Assembly (NCBI GenBank): GCA_052437175.1
Contig: JBQVOK010000011.1
Span: 1-64,000 of the forward strand
Reading direction: 5' to 3'
Length of the DNA stretch: 64,000 bases
DNA from: JACVCJ01 sp052437175
GTDB lineage: Bacteria; Bacteroidota; Bacteroidia; CAIKAF01
The notes beneath the pieces are model-generated. The model had not been told where the DNA came from. It worked only from the letters and a program-made list of their open reading frames with translations, and ran no database searches. Positions within the stretch are counted from its first letter, which is position 1, and each line of letters starts with the position of its first letter. Positions 16,756-24,735 of this stretch are shown here, piece by piece. Position numbers and translations under genes: made by a program.

Positions 16756-17433
16756 ATGGAAGTGCAAACGCCTAAAATTGAACAAGGTTGGCTAAAAATA
16801 CTGGGTCCGGAATTCGAAAGTGACTACTTCCGGAAGCTGAAAGAATTCCTGGTGGAAGAGAAGCAGAAATACACCGTATACCCCGCCGGTTCTAACATAT
16901 TCACCGCTTTTAACCTCACTCCCTGGGACCAGGTAAAGGTGGTGATCCTGGGGCAGGACCCATACCACGGGCCCAACCAGGCACACGGACTCTGTTTTTC
17001 CGTATTGCCGGGTATACCCCCCCCGCCATCGCTCAAAAATATGTACAAAGAACTGCAGGACGATCTGGGTATTGCCCCGCCCAGCCATGGTTACCTGGCC
17101 AAATGGGCCGAACAGGGCATACTGATGCTCAACGCCGTACTTACCGTACGCGCCGGTATGGCCGGATCGCACGCCAACAAAGGCTGGGAGAACTTTACCG
17201 ATGCTGCCATACAGGCCCTGAGCCGCGAAAAAAAAGGCATCATCTTTGTGCTCTGGGGTAATTTTGCCAAAACCAAGCGCAGCCTCATCGACGAAAGTAA
17301 ACACCACGTGCTCACGGCGGCTCACCCGTCGCCTTTTTCGGCCCATAACGGTTTTTTCGGCTGCGGGCATTTTTCAAAGATAAACGAAATACTGGTGTCG
17401 GAAGGTAAAAGCCCGATCGACTGGAGATTATGA
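16756..17433 (+). CDS. ung: Uracil-DNA glycosylase, family 1
   Basis: The 225-residue protein excises uracil from DNA to start base-excision repair. It has the water-activating loop GQDPYHG (D68, H71), the uracil-binding FS of GLCFSV, the LLLN-like ILMLN block and the DNA-intercalating HPSPFSAH motif (H190). ATG 16756 is used because the preceding TTG only adds a Phe-rich stub. Its stop overlaps the next gene's start as ATGA, so the outer-membrane protein downstream is translationally coupled to it, an odd pairing. Confidence 0.97.
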   Translation: MEVQTPKIEQGWLKILGPEFESDYFRKLKEFLVEEKQKYTVYPAGSNIFTAFNLTPWDQVKVVILGQDPYHGPNQAHGLCFSVLPGIPPPPSLKNMYKELQDDLGIAPPSHGYLAKWAEQGILMLNAVLTVRAGMAGSHANKGWENFTDAAIQALSREKKGIIFVLWGNFAKTKRSLIDESKHHVLTAAHPSPFSAHNGFFGCGHFSKINEILVSEGKSPIDWRL

Positions 17434-19175
17434 TCCCCCGGCGGATATATGCCTGGCTGATGCCACTGTTCTTACTGCTTGCAGGCGGTCCGCAGCTTTT
17501 TTCGCAGGTTACGCTAAACTTTGTGCCCGACAGCGCCACACACAAACGTGTGCTGCCCTATACATCTCGCAAGGTGAGGGATAGCCTGGACATGCAGCGT
17601 GAACTTTCGCATTACCGGCAGTTGCTCTATGCCCGCGGTTTCCTCGATGCCGAAACACAAACGGAGCGTATCGATTCCCTGCACTACCGGGTTACCGTAC
17701 ATGCCGGAACCGCCATGCAGGCCGGACAGATCCGCAACGGAAACCTGCCGCCGGGCAGTTCCCTGGCCCGGGACATCAGTAACCGCAACTGGTTCGGACA
17801 GTCGTTCTCTTTCCCGCGTTTGCAGCAGGGCATGCGCAAAATGCTGGCCGAATTCGAAGAGTCGGGCTATCCCTATGCATCGGTATTCCTGGATAGTATC
17901 GCGATTGAAGAAAATCGTTTTAACGCCGTGGTGAAGAGCGATCCCGGTCCCCTGGTGCTGTACGACAGTGTGCTCATTAAAGGCAATGCACGCATTACGC
18001 CCGGCTACCTGTACGCCTATCTGGGCATCCGTCCGGGCAGGCCCTACAACCGCGCCCGTCTCGAAAAAGCGGATGCCCGCCTGCGCGATCTGCCTTTTGT
18101 GCAGGTGCAGGCCCCGCCACAGGTAGAGCTGCTGAATGATAAGGCCCGGGTACTTTTTAGTCTGAATAAAGTAAACACCTCGTTCTTCAACGGTATTTTA
18201 GGCGTACAGCCCGGCAGCGGCACGGGTGGCAAAGTGGCCATTACGGGCGATGTACAGCTGCGGCTCTGGAATGTACTCGAACACGGGGAACAGATATTCC
18301 TGGAATGGCGCCGCATACAGAGCGGTACACAGAGCGCTAAAATATGGCTGGCTTATCCCTACCTGTTTGCCACCCCTTTGGGTGTTTGGGGGAAATTCGA
18401 TTTTTTCCGCAGGGACAGCAGCTTTCAGAATATTGAATACGGCGCCGGGGTAGATTATCTCTGGTTCGGCACCAATAAACTGCGCCTGGGTTTTTCCCGC
18501 GCGCAAAGCCGTCTTATTGACCGTACGCCCTACGTGGACGCACAGAAATTACCCGAGAACATCGATATGGACTGGGATAAGTTCAGCCTGGAAGGAGAGT
18601 GGACCCGCTACGATTACCGCCGTAATCCGCTCAAAGGCTTTTCGGTACAGGCCGCTTTTAACGCGGGAGTGCGGCGTATACGGCCCATCTCCGAACTGCC
18701 CGACAGCCTGTATGCCGGTATCCCGCTGCGCTCCCTGCAACTGCTGGCTTCCCTGCGGGTGGAAAAATACTTTAAACTGGCCCGCCGCCTCACCATGCGC
18801 TGTTTTTCGCACAGCGCCTACCAGTATAATCCATCGCTTTTCTATAATGAACTGCTGCGCATCGGCGGATTTTCCACCCTGCGTGGTTTTGACGAAGAAA
18901 GCATGTACACGTCCGGTTATTCGTATGCGGGCATGGAACTGCGTTTCCTGTACGAACGCAACTCAAACGTATTCCTTTTCCTGAACGGGGGCTTTATCGA
19001 ACAGAAACTACGGGCCTCTTACGACGGCTTCTGGGCCTACGGTTTCGGCGCCGGCGTCAATTTCAGCACTAAAGTGGGTGTGCTCAATCTTACGTATGCC
19101 CTCGGCAGCCGCGACGGGCAACCCATCCAGTTCCGGAACAGTAAGGTGCATGTGGGTTTTACAGGGTATTTTTAG
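17430..19175 (+). CDS. BamA/TamA-like outer-membrane protein (Omp85 superfamily)
   Basis: The 581-residue protein has a signal peptide (about 1-25) followed by POTRA-like repeats (about 27-250, with DSVLIKGNARITPGYLYAYLGIRPGRPYN). The C-terminal 16-stranded barrel region (about 260-581) ends in phenylalanine (HVGFTGYF). GGFSTLRGFDEESMYTSGYSYAG matches the conserved (V/I)RG(F/Y) lid region of Omp85 barrels. It could help insert outer-membrane proteins or act as a TpsB-like porter. It is shorter than BamA (about 800), so it is more TamA-like. It overlaps ung by 4 bases. Confidence 0.82.
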   Translation: MIPRRIYAWLMPLFLLLAGGPQLFSQVTLNFVPDSATHKRVLPYTSRKVRDSLDMQRELSHYRQLLYARGFLDAETQTERIDSLHYRVTVHAGTAMQAGQIRNGNLPPGSSLARDISNRNWFGQSFSFPRLQQGMRKMLAEFEESGYPYASVFLDSIAIEENRFNAVVKSDPGPLVLYDSVLIKGNARITPGYLYAYLGIRPGRPYNRARLEKADARLRDLPFVQVQAPPQVELLNDKARVLFSLNKVNTSFFNGILGVQPGSGTGGKVAITGDVQLRLWNVLEHGEQIFLEWRRIQSGTQSAKIWLAYPYLFATPLGVWGKFDFFRRDSSFQNIEYGAGVDYLWFGTNKLRLGFSRAQSRLIDRTPYVDAQKLPENIDMDWDKFSLEGEWTRYDYRRNPLKGFSVQAAFNAGVRRIRPISELPDSLYAGIPLRSLQLLASLRVEKYFKLARRLTMRCFSHSAYQYNPSLFYNELLRIGGFSTLRGFDEESMYTSGYSYAGMELRFLYERNSNVFLFLNGGFIEQKLRASYDGFWAYGFGAGVNFSTKVGVLNLTYALGSRDGQPIQFRNSKVHVGFTGYF

Positions 19176-19243
19176 GCAGCTTTAAGCTCATAGCTATACA
19201 ATGCGTAGCTTTTATCAGCTTGGAGCCTATAGCTTGTAACTTA

Positions 19244-20338
19244 TTACATATTTAACAGGTAATGTGTACTTCGCCCGCCTGAAGCCGCTTTTTTCAGTAT
19301 GCCTTTTTTTACAAGATCATTTATATCCCGGAGAGCGGTATCGGGAGAGGTCTTTGTCATTTTAGCCCACTTACTGCTGGTAAGATGTCCTTTGAAACCG
19401 TCCAGCAGTTTGTTAAGCATTTTCTTTTGTCTTTCATTGCTTACAAAGGCCGCATTTTTTGCCCAGAACCCATGTTTTCGCAGGACCTTATCCATAATTG
19501 CCGAAGAGGAGAGGATCGCTTTTTTCAGGCAATTCAGGAACCAGTGGATCCAGTCGGTAATGTCCAGGTTTCCTTTTTGTGTTTTTTCAAGCAGGGAATA
19601 ATAAGTTTTTTTTTCTTTTTTTACCTGGGCAGACATGCTGTAAAAGCGCTGGTTCATGCCATCAGCCTGCGAAAGCTGCATATCTGTAATGGCCCTGGCT
19701 ATGCGGCCGTTACCGTCATCAAAAGGATGTATCGTAATAAACCATAAATGCGCTACAGCAGCTTTCAATACGGGATCCGCATCGTTTTTGCGGTTGAACC
19801 AGCTGATAAATTCTTTCATTTCTTTTTCCAGCCGCTCCGGGGCAGGTGCCTGGAAGTGGACCCGTTCTCTGCCCATAGGCCCTGAAACAACCTGCATTTC
19901 TCCGGTACGCCAGCATCCGGCCTCAATTTTTATCATGCCGCTTCTGCCCCCGGGGAATAGCGCGGTATGCCATCCGAAAAGCCGCTCTTTATGAAGGTGT
20001 TTGTTGTTATTCTGGGTAGCGTCCAGCATCATGTCCACCATGCCATCTACGTACCTGTCCGATGGTTCTGTGCCGGAATGATCCAGCCCTAATCGTATGG
20101 CAATGGAAGAGCGTACCAGTCCGGGATTTAAATGTTCTCCCTCAATTTCTGAAGATTGCAGCACATCCTGGACCAGGTTTTCGAGGTTCGCATTGTCTTT
20201 CAGCCCGAAGCCCAGGATGCTGGCTTTTCCTATCAGGTAGCCCTGCAGGTGGCGCACCTCCGCCAGGAGCGCAAGGAGACTTTTCTCATCCCAGGTAAAG
20301 TGGGGCCAGGAGTTGGATTGGTGTATATAGGACGGCAT
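19244..20338 (-). CDS. Fic-domain protein (AMPylase-type) with C-terminal winged helix
   Basis: The 364-residue protein has the full Fic core HPFDDGNGRIAR (H204-R215), so catalysis (usually AMP transfer to a hydroxyl) should be possible. The inhibitory motif [S/T]xxxE[G/N] is at 62-67 (SSEIEG), N-terminal to the Fic fold, making it a class II, self-inhibited Fic protein. Residues 1-115 resemble the DUF4172 cap. The last about 60 residues (LTSSKWAKMTKTSPDTALRDIN) form a winged helix that could bind DNA. There is no antitoxin partner gene. The promoter (20356-20363) sits beside operator-like repeats. Confidence 0.92.
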   Translation of the reverse strand: MPSYIHQSNSWPHFTWDEKSLLALLAEVRHLQGYLIGKASILGFGLKDNANLENLVQDVLQSSEIEGEHLNPGLVRSSIAIRLGLDHSGTEPSDRYVDGMVDMMLDATQNNNKHLHKERLFGWHTALFPGGRSGMIKIEAGCWRTGEMQVVSGPMGRERVHFQAPAPERLEKEMKEFISWFNRKNDADPVLKAAVAHLWFITIHPFDDGNGRIARAITDMQLSQADGMNQRFYSMSAQVKKEKKTYYSLLEKTQKGNLDITDWIHWFLNCLKKAILSSSAIMDKVLRKHGFWAKNAAFVSNERQKKMLNKLLDGFKGHLTSSKWAKMTKTSPDTALRDINDLVKKGILKKAASGGRSTHYLLNM

Positions 20339-20355
20339 ATCTGTCTGAATTCATC

Positions 20356-20363
20356 CAAAGGTA
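20356..20363 (-). promoter_or_regulatory. -7 box (TACCTTTG on minus) for fic
   Basis: This is a perfect TAnnTTTG match 18 bases before the fic start. The implied transcription start leaves a leader of about 10 nt. Confidence 0.6.
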
Positions 20364-20367
20364 CAAC

Positions 20368-20411
20368 ATTCTCCGCAGATTTTGCGGTAAATAAGGTAAT
20401 TATTCTCCGCA
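20368..20411. promoter_or_regulatory. Operator-like repeats at the fic promoter
   Basis: ATTCTCCGCA occurs twice as a direct repeat (20368-20377, 20402-20411). The first copy forms an inverted repeat CCGCA..TGCGG (20373-20377 with 20384-20388). All lie just upstream of the fic -7 box, where a repressor would block RNA polymerase. The winged helix of the Fic protein itself is a candidate binder; that is inference. Confidence 0.45.
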
Positions 20412-20496
20412 AAGCGAAACTTTTGTCAGCTTATCGCCTGGCAGTTGTGGTTTTGATTTTAAACCCCTATTTTGCCTGGAGTAAACACACCGGACA

Positions 20497-21681
20497 ATGA
20501 ACAGAGTATCTTTAATTTTAATCCTTATTTTTTTCACAGTAACCTTGCACAGCAGAGCGCAGAAGCCTTCAGAAATATACCGCTTTTCCGACGAGATACA
20601 GGCTGCGTTCAAAGCCGATACCACGCCCTGGCTTCATTACCAGACCTGGGCCACGCAGTTTTCGCTCAGCGGGTATCAGCGGCAGGCCCTGCTAACCTGG
20701 GATATGGCCGGGGTAAGGCATCCGCTGCTTTCCACCGCCGATACCTTACGATTTGGCCAATTACAGGCTTCGGACGCCCGGGAGTATATCCTGCAACAGG
20801 CAAAAAACGAACGTATACTTATCATTAACGAAGCCCATCATAATGCACAGCATCGTGCTTTTACACGCTCGCTGCTCCGCGGTTTATACGATGCGGGGTA
20901 TCGCTACCTCGGACTGGAAGCCTTATGGGACGAACAGATCAATGAGCGGGGATATCCTACGCTTGGCAGCGGGTATTATATCGTGGAACCCGAGTTTGGC
21001 AACCTGATATACGAAGCCCTGCAGATGGGATACACGCTTTTCGGGTACGAAGCTTCAGAAGGAAAGAACGGGAAGGAGCGTGAAATAGAACAGGCAGAGA
21101 ACATCCGTATGTTCATAGACGCGCATCCCGATGGAAAAGTGCTGGTCCACTGCGGGTTTTCGCATGTGTATGAAGGCCCTGTCACTACCTGGGAAAAAGC
21201 GATGGCCGGCCGGCTGAAGGAATATACGGGGATCGATCCCTTTACGGTGAACCAGGAACGGTATACCCCAAAAAGTAAGCCGGAAAATGACCCGCTGTAT
21301 GTGCAATGGCTCCGCGATCATAAAGCCCCCCAGGTGCTTATAGATTCTGCGGGCAATGTATTCCGCGGAATGGCAGAGCCCTGGCAGACGGACGTGGTAG
21401 TGCTGCATCCACGCGTGGAAGATGTGGACGGACGGCCCGGCTGGATAACAACCGGCAAAAAACGGTACGAAATTCCGGCCTCTAAACGTGCTTCTCTGCC
21501 ACTGCTGGTACTTGCCTACAGGGAAGGGGAACCACCCGAACTTGCCGTGCCGGCAGATGTGCTGGAATTAAATACGCCCGGTACACCCGCCGTGTTGTAC
21601 CTCTCCGCCGGAAAATACAGTGTACTGCTGCTGGATAAAAACCACCAGGTAACTGAAAAGATCAATGTTGTAGTACAGTAA
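20497..21681 (+). CDS. Secreted EreA/ChaN-like protein (putative metal-dependent hydrolase)
   Basis: The 394-residue protein has an N-terminal signal peptide (1-22). A central domain (about 95-245) opens ILIINEAHHNAQHRAFTRSLL and continues YRYLGLEALWDE and KVLVHCGFSHVYEGP. The E-A-H..H pattern (E112, H114, H115, H119) followed by a later H in CGFSHV recalls the GExH motif of the erythromycin-esterase/ChaN/TIKI superfamily. The C-terminal 120 residues look like a beta-sandwich. The start follows a 158-base gap from divergent fic. Substrate unknown; the family assignment is by eye. Confidence 0.55.
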   Translation: MNRVSLILILIFFTVTLHSRAQKPSEIYRFSDEIQAAFKADTTPWLHYQTWATQFSLSGYQRQALLTWDMAGVRHPLLSTADTLRFGQLQASDAREYILQQAKNERILIINEAHHNAQHRAFTRSLLRGLYDAGYRYLGLEALWDEQINERGYPTLGSGYYIVEPEFGNLIYEALQMGYTLFGYEASEGKNGKEREIEQAENIRMFIDAHPDGKVLVHCGFSHVYEGPVTTWEKAMAGRLKEYTGIDPFTVNQERYTPKSKPENDPLYVQWLRDHKAPQVLIDSAGNVFRGMAEPWQTDVVVLHPRVEDVDGRPGWITTGKKRYEIPASKRASLPLLVLAYREGEPPELAVPADVLELNTPGTPAVLYLSAGKYSVLLLDKNHQVTEKINVVVQ

Positions 21682-21689
21682 AGCTCTCA

Positions 21690-21727
21690 GCTCCGGACCC
21701 GGACTCTCGGACCCGGACTCTCAATCC
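21690..21727. repeat. CGGACTCT/CCGGAC tandem-like repeat
   Basis: Two copies of a GGACCCGGACTCTC unit and a related CTCCGGACC lie between convergent genes and run into the end of the 21721 gene. It belongs to the same motif family as 46-73 and 4196-4386. Confidence 0.5.
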
Positions 21728-22596
21728 GGCTTTAGTCCGCGCTGCGGTGTTTTGCTGGTATTGCCCTTGTTTTCGCTGTCGTTACGGGCATCGGCGCCAC
21801 GTACGATCTGCAGGTAATTTTTTTCCACGCGAAAGGCATCGTATTCGCCGGTAGGGCCATAATACTGGAACTGGCCGTTGTATTGCTGCGAGGAAGGTGC
21901 CACGTAATCGAACAGGATCCAGTTCTTATCCTTTTGGAAACGGACCGAAACCGAGGCCTTGGCATTGTATTCGAGCACAATGCGGTTGAACATCCGTTTT
22001 TCGGTCTTGAAAACAGGAGCTCCGAACTGCGGTTCCCCGATGCGGCTGAAACTGATCACTTCCATTACTTTGCGCGTGGTGAGGCGGTTGTTGTGATCGC
22101 GGCCCAGCAACACGTACTGCCCTTTTTTACCGATGGGTTTGGGCAGAATGGTGTAGTATACGGCCCCGTACCATTGTTTTTTACCGTAGTTCTTTGTTTC
22201 GGCAAGCTTAAATTCGGGCTTATTGTCCGTGAGTTGCGCCACGTGAATAAGGTCGTTCTTTTTGTCTTCGAACTGCGTAAAGCCAAAGTTCTCATGATGG
22301 CCGTCGGCATACTGCACCATAAAGGTAAAGATACGGAAGGTATTGTCCGGGGCTTCGATGCGGCTTATGTTTCTCAGGGAGGGAAACGCATAATGGAATA
22401 TTTCTTTCTGAGACAGGCGGTCGTCCATATCGCTGAGCAGGCTGTCGGCAGAGGCTTTTTTAAGCTGGTCGGAACAGGCCGGGTCCAGCAGGCGCAGGGC
22501 ATAGCGGTTCCATTCGGCTTCGGTTTCCGCGGCCGTCTGGGCAAAGCTGTGCAGGACCAGTCCCAGGAAAATACTTAGGATTCCGTGTCTTTTCAT
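21721..22596 (-). CDS. Hypothetical secreted protein
   Basis: The 291-residue protein has a signal peptide (1-20, ending SFAQ). The body alternates strands and loops (FRIFTFMVQYADGHHENFGFTQF, WYGAVYYTILPKPIGKKGQYVLLGRDHNN, RIVLEYNAKASVSVRF). The low-complexity polar tail NDSENKGNTSKTPQRGLKPD is partly encoded in the CGGACT repeat. Similar uncharacterised proteins are common in Bacteroidota, but I cannot name a family. It is convergent with the EreA-like gene. Confidence 0.65.
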   Translation of the reverse strand: MKRHGILSIFLGLVLHSFAQTAAETEAEWNRYALRLLDPACSDQLKKASADSLLSDMDDRLSQKEIFHYAFPSLRNISRIEAPDNTFRIFTFMVQYADGHHENFGFTQFEDKKNDLIHVAQLTDNKPEFKLAETKNYGKKQWYGAVYYTILPKPIGKKGQYVLLGRDHNNRLTTRKVMEVISFSRIGEPQFGAPVFKTEKRMFNRIVLEYNAKASVSVRFQKDKNWILFDYVAPSSQQYNGQFQYYGPTGEYDAFRVEKNYLQIVRGADARNDSENKGNTSKTPQRGLKPD

Positions 22597-22656
22597 ACTT
22601 AGGGAAACGGGAAGCAGGGGTAAATGTTACCCTGTACGTCCATTTTTAAGAAGATT

Positions 22657-23004
22657 TTATAAGTGGAGGCGGTCTTTTTTGCTGATCAGTTCGTCCCGCG
22701 TCTCGCGGATGTCGGGATCGTCCACACAGCAGTCCACCGGGCATACGGCGGCACACTGGGGCTCGTCATGAAAGCCCACGCACTCGGTACACTTGTCGGG
22801 TACAATGTAGTACACGTCCATGTTAACGGGCTTCTGCGACTCATCGGCATTTACAGCGGTACCGTCGGCCAGGGTATAAAGGCCGCTTACCGAAGTACCT
22901 TCGCTCATTTTCCATTCCACTCCACCTTCGTAAATGGCATTGTTCGGGCATTCGGGCTCACATGCCCCGCAGTTGATACACTCGTCCGTGATAATAATTG
23001 CCAT
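22657..23004 (-). CDS. 2[4Fe-4S] ferredoxin
   Basis: The 115-residue protein has two cluster-binding motifs. The first is CINCGACEPECP (C9, C12, C15, C19). The second, near residues 72-92, is CTECVGFHDEPQCAAVCPVDCC with a long insertion typical of Alvin/YfhL-type ferredoxins. A 40-residue linker between the halves is longer than in clostridial ferredoxins. It is a low-potential electron carrier in the cytosol. It is divergent from the acyl-CoA reductase gene, with 78 bases between starts; a functional link is possible but not shown. Confidence 0.93.
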   Translation of the reverse strand: MAIIITDECINCGACEPECPNNAIYEGGVEWKMSEGTSVSGLYTLADGTAVNADESQKPVNMDVYYIVPDKCTECVGFHDEPQCAAVCPVDCCVDDPDIRETRDELISKKDRLHL

Positions 23005-23042
23005 ACTTTCTCAATTAGGCGGTTTGCATTACCGCTTTTAAA

Positions 23043-23050
23043 TAATTTTG
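23043..23050 (+). promoter_or_regulatory. -7 box TAATTTTG for the acyl-CoA reductase gene
   Basis: This TAnnTTTG match lies 33 bases before the reductase start at 23083, inside the ferredoxin/reductase divergent gap. Confidence 0.55.
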
Positions 23051-23082
23051 CAAAAATAATACATCGCTTCGATATTGAGTTT

Positions 23083-24141
23083 ATGCAAACGACATTTATA
23101 GAAAGAAAAAAAGCATTCGCACAGCTGGGCGCGGAAATTGCAGGCGTACTGAAAAACCATGCCGAAAACGGACATACGGACGAAGCCTACGCACAGGTGA
23201 TGTACCAAAGCGAGCGGGCGAACGGCTGGTTTACCTACGCAAATCAGCTGCTGGCCCTGGAAGGCATCGTACAGCTGCTGCTGTCGGAAGCATCCGAACG
23301 TTACCTGCAGGAATACGAAGCGGGGTACCGGGAGCCTGCACCCAAAAAAGTGGCGGTGGTGCCAGCCGGCAATATTCCGGCCGTGGGTTTTGCCGACATG
23401 ATGGCCGTGCTGCTGAGCGGCCATATCTATTATGCCAAATGTTCTTCTTCGGACCTCTACTGGCTGCCGTTCCTGGCCGGGCGGCTCTGTACTTTTCTGC
23501 CGGCACTGAAAGAGCAGATCATTTTTGAAACGGCCGTACTGAAAGATTTTGAAGCGGCCATTGCCACCGGCAGCAATAATACGGCCCGCTATTTTGAATA
23601 TTATTTCGGAAAATACCCTTCGCTCATCCGCAAAAACCGTACTTCCTGTGCGGTGCTTAGCGGTAATGAAAGCGCAGAAGACCTGCGCCTGCTGCAGGAC
23701 GATATGTTCAGCTATTTTGGCATGGGCTGCCGCAACGTAACCTTTCTGCTGGCCCCGCAGGGCTACGACTGGATGCCTTTTATGGCAGCGGGCGAACACC
23801 TGAAAACGCTCCGGGATCATACCAAATACTCTAATAATTACGATTATTACAAGAGCATTTACCTGCTGAACCGTGACCCGATATTCGATAACGAAGCTTT
23901 TATGCTGAGACCGATGGACCGCCTGGGCGCCCCGGTATCCGTGGTGCATTACCGGGAATATGAGAACCTGGCGGCTGCAGAAGCATGGCTGCGCGCCCGT
24001 ACGGAAGAGATTCAGTGTGTGGCAGGTGCAGACGGTAGTTTTTTTGAGCGCGGCGTATCCTTCGGAAATACACAGAAACCGGAACTCTCTGACTGGCCGG
24101 ACGGGAAAAATGTTTTAGAATTTTTAACAAATATTGGATAA
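23083..24141 (+). CDS. Acyl-CoA reductase (LuxC-like)
   Basis: The 352-residue member of the LuxC/acyl-CoA reductase branch of aldehyde dehydrogenases reduces acyl-CoA or acyl-ACP to aldehyde with NADPH. The nucleophile is probably C216 in FGMGCRNVTFL. VPAGNIPAVGFADMMAVLLSG (93-113) forms the nucleotide-binding region. The frame is open for 140 codons upstream, but that part is antisense to the ferredoxin gene, and the ATG at 23083 gives the family's usual N-terminus. No luciferase genes are near, so bioluminescence is not implied. Confidence 0.85.
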   Translation: MQTTFIERKKAFAQLGAEIAGVLKNHAENGHTDEAYAQVMYQSERANGWFTYANQLLALEGIVQLLLSEASERYLQEYEAGYREPAPKKVAVVPAGNIPAVGFADMMAVLLSGHIYYAKCSSSDLYWLPFLAGRLCTFLPALKEQIIFETAVLKDFEAAIATGSNNTARYFEYYFGKYPSLIRKNRTSCAVLSGNESAEDLRLLQDDMFSYFGMGCRNVTFLLAPQGYDWMPFMAAGEHLKTLRDHTKYSNNYDYYKSIYLLNRDPIFDNEAFMLRPMDRLGAPVSVVHYREYENLAAAEAWLRARTEEIQCVAGADGSFFERGVSFGNTQKPELSDWPDGKNVLEFLTNIG

Positions 24142-24185
24142 TTACAAAAACTTACCTATTTTAGCCTAATAAATTAACTACAAAG

Positions 24186-24617
24186 ATGAAACGATTCTTC
24201 TTTTCAGCCCTATTCCTGGCATTGGTATCTGCCGTTTCGGCCCAGGTTACCGAAAATGATGCACCTGCTGTTGTTAAATCAGCTTTCTCGAGCAAGTATA
24301 ATGTCAATGCGGCAGCCTATACTTCGTATGAGAACGGCGAATCGATCGCACAACACAACGGTAATACAACCCTGTATTCCGTATTTGATGCAAGCGGTAC
24401 ATTTATCCAGGAAGAAAAGGTAGTTCCTTCTTCAGAATTTCCTGCCGCCGTACTTGCGGACGTGCATCAGCGTTTCGGTACCAACCTGGAATACCGCAAG
24501 GTTTCCCTGGCCGACGGTTCTACCCAGTACAGCATCCTGTACACGCCGGGCACCGCGCCCATCAAGGTAGAGGTGTATTACAACAATACACAGATGATCC
24601 GCCGTACCCTCCGTTAA
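24186..24617 (+). CDS. Small secreted PepSY/BLIP-like protein
   Basis: The 143-residue protein has a clear signal peptide (1-19, SAVSAQ). Two similar halves follow: AVVKSAFSSKYNVNAAAYTSYENGESIAQHNGNTTLYSVFD and AAVLADVHQRFGTNLEYRKVSLADGSTQYSILY, each helix then strands. This is the pattern of PepSY-like (beta-lactamase-inhibitor-like) proteins of Bacteroidota. The role is unknown; a periplasmic location is inferred. It ends at a strong terminator. Confidence 0.65.
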   Translation: MKRFFFSALFLALVSAVSAQVTENDAPAVVKSAFSSKYNVNAAAYTSYENGESIAQHNGNTTLYSVFDASGTFIQEEKVVPSSEFPAAVLADVHQRFGTNLEYRKVSLADGSTQYSILYTPGTAPIKVEVYYNNTQMIRRTLR

Positions 24618-24643
24618 GCATTTATCGTATTCTCCTTATAACG

Positions 24644-24675
24644 GCTGTCCTGCAATATGCGGGACGGCTTTTTTT
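24644..24675 (+). terminator. Intrinsic terminator after the PepSY-like gene
   Basis: A 10-bp stem (24644-24653 with 24659-24668, G-T pairs included) is followed by seven T. Confidence 0.88.
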
Positions 24676-24682
24676 GTTGCAT

Positions 24683-24715
24683 AAAAAAACCGCCTCGCTG
24701 CAAGCAAGACGGTTT
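24683..24715 (-). terminator. Intrinsic terminator of the PaaE-like gene
   Basis: AAACCG (24687-24692) pairs with CGGTTT (24710-24715), with further inner pairing. The A-run gives a T-run on the minus strand, 21 bases past the stop. Confidence 0.75.
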
Positions 24716-24735
24716 CTCCCGCAGGAAAACTATTT

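Noticed and set aside
22663..23082. N-terminal extension of the acyl-CoA reductase by 140 codons
   Set aside because: It is antisense to the ferredoxin coding region. The -7 box at 23043 and the ATG at 23083 give a complete family member.
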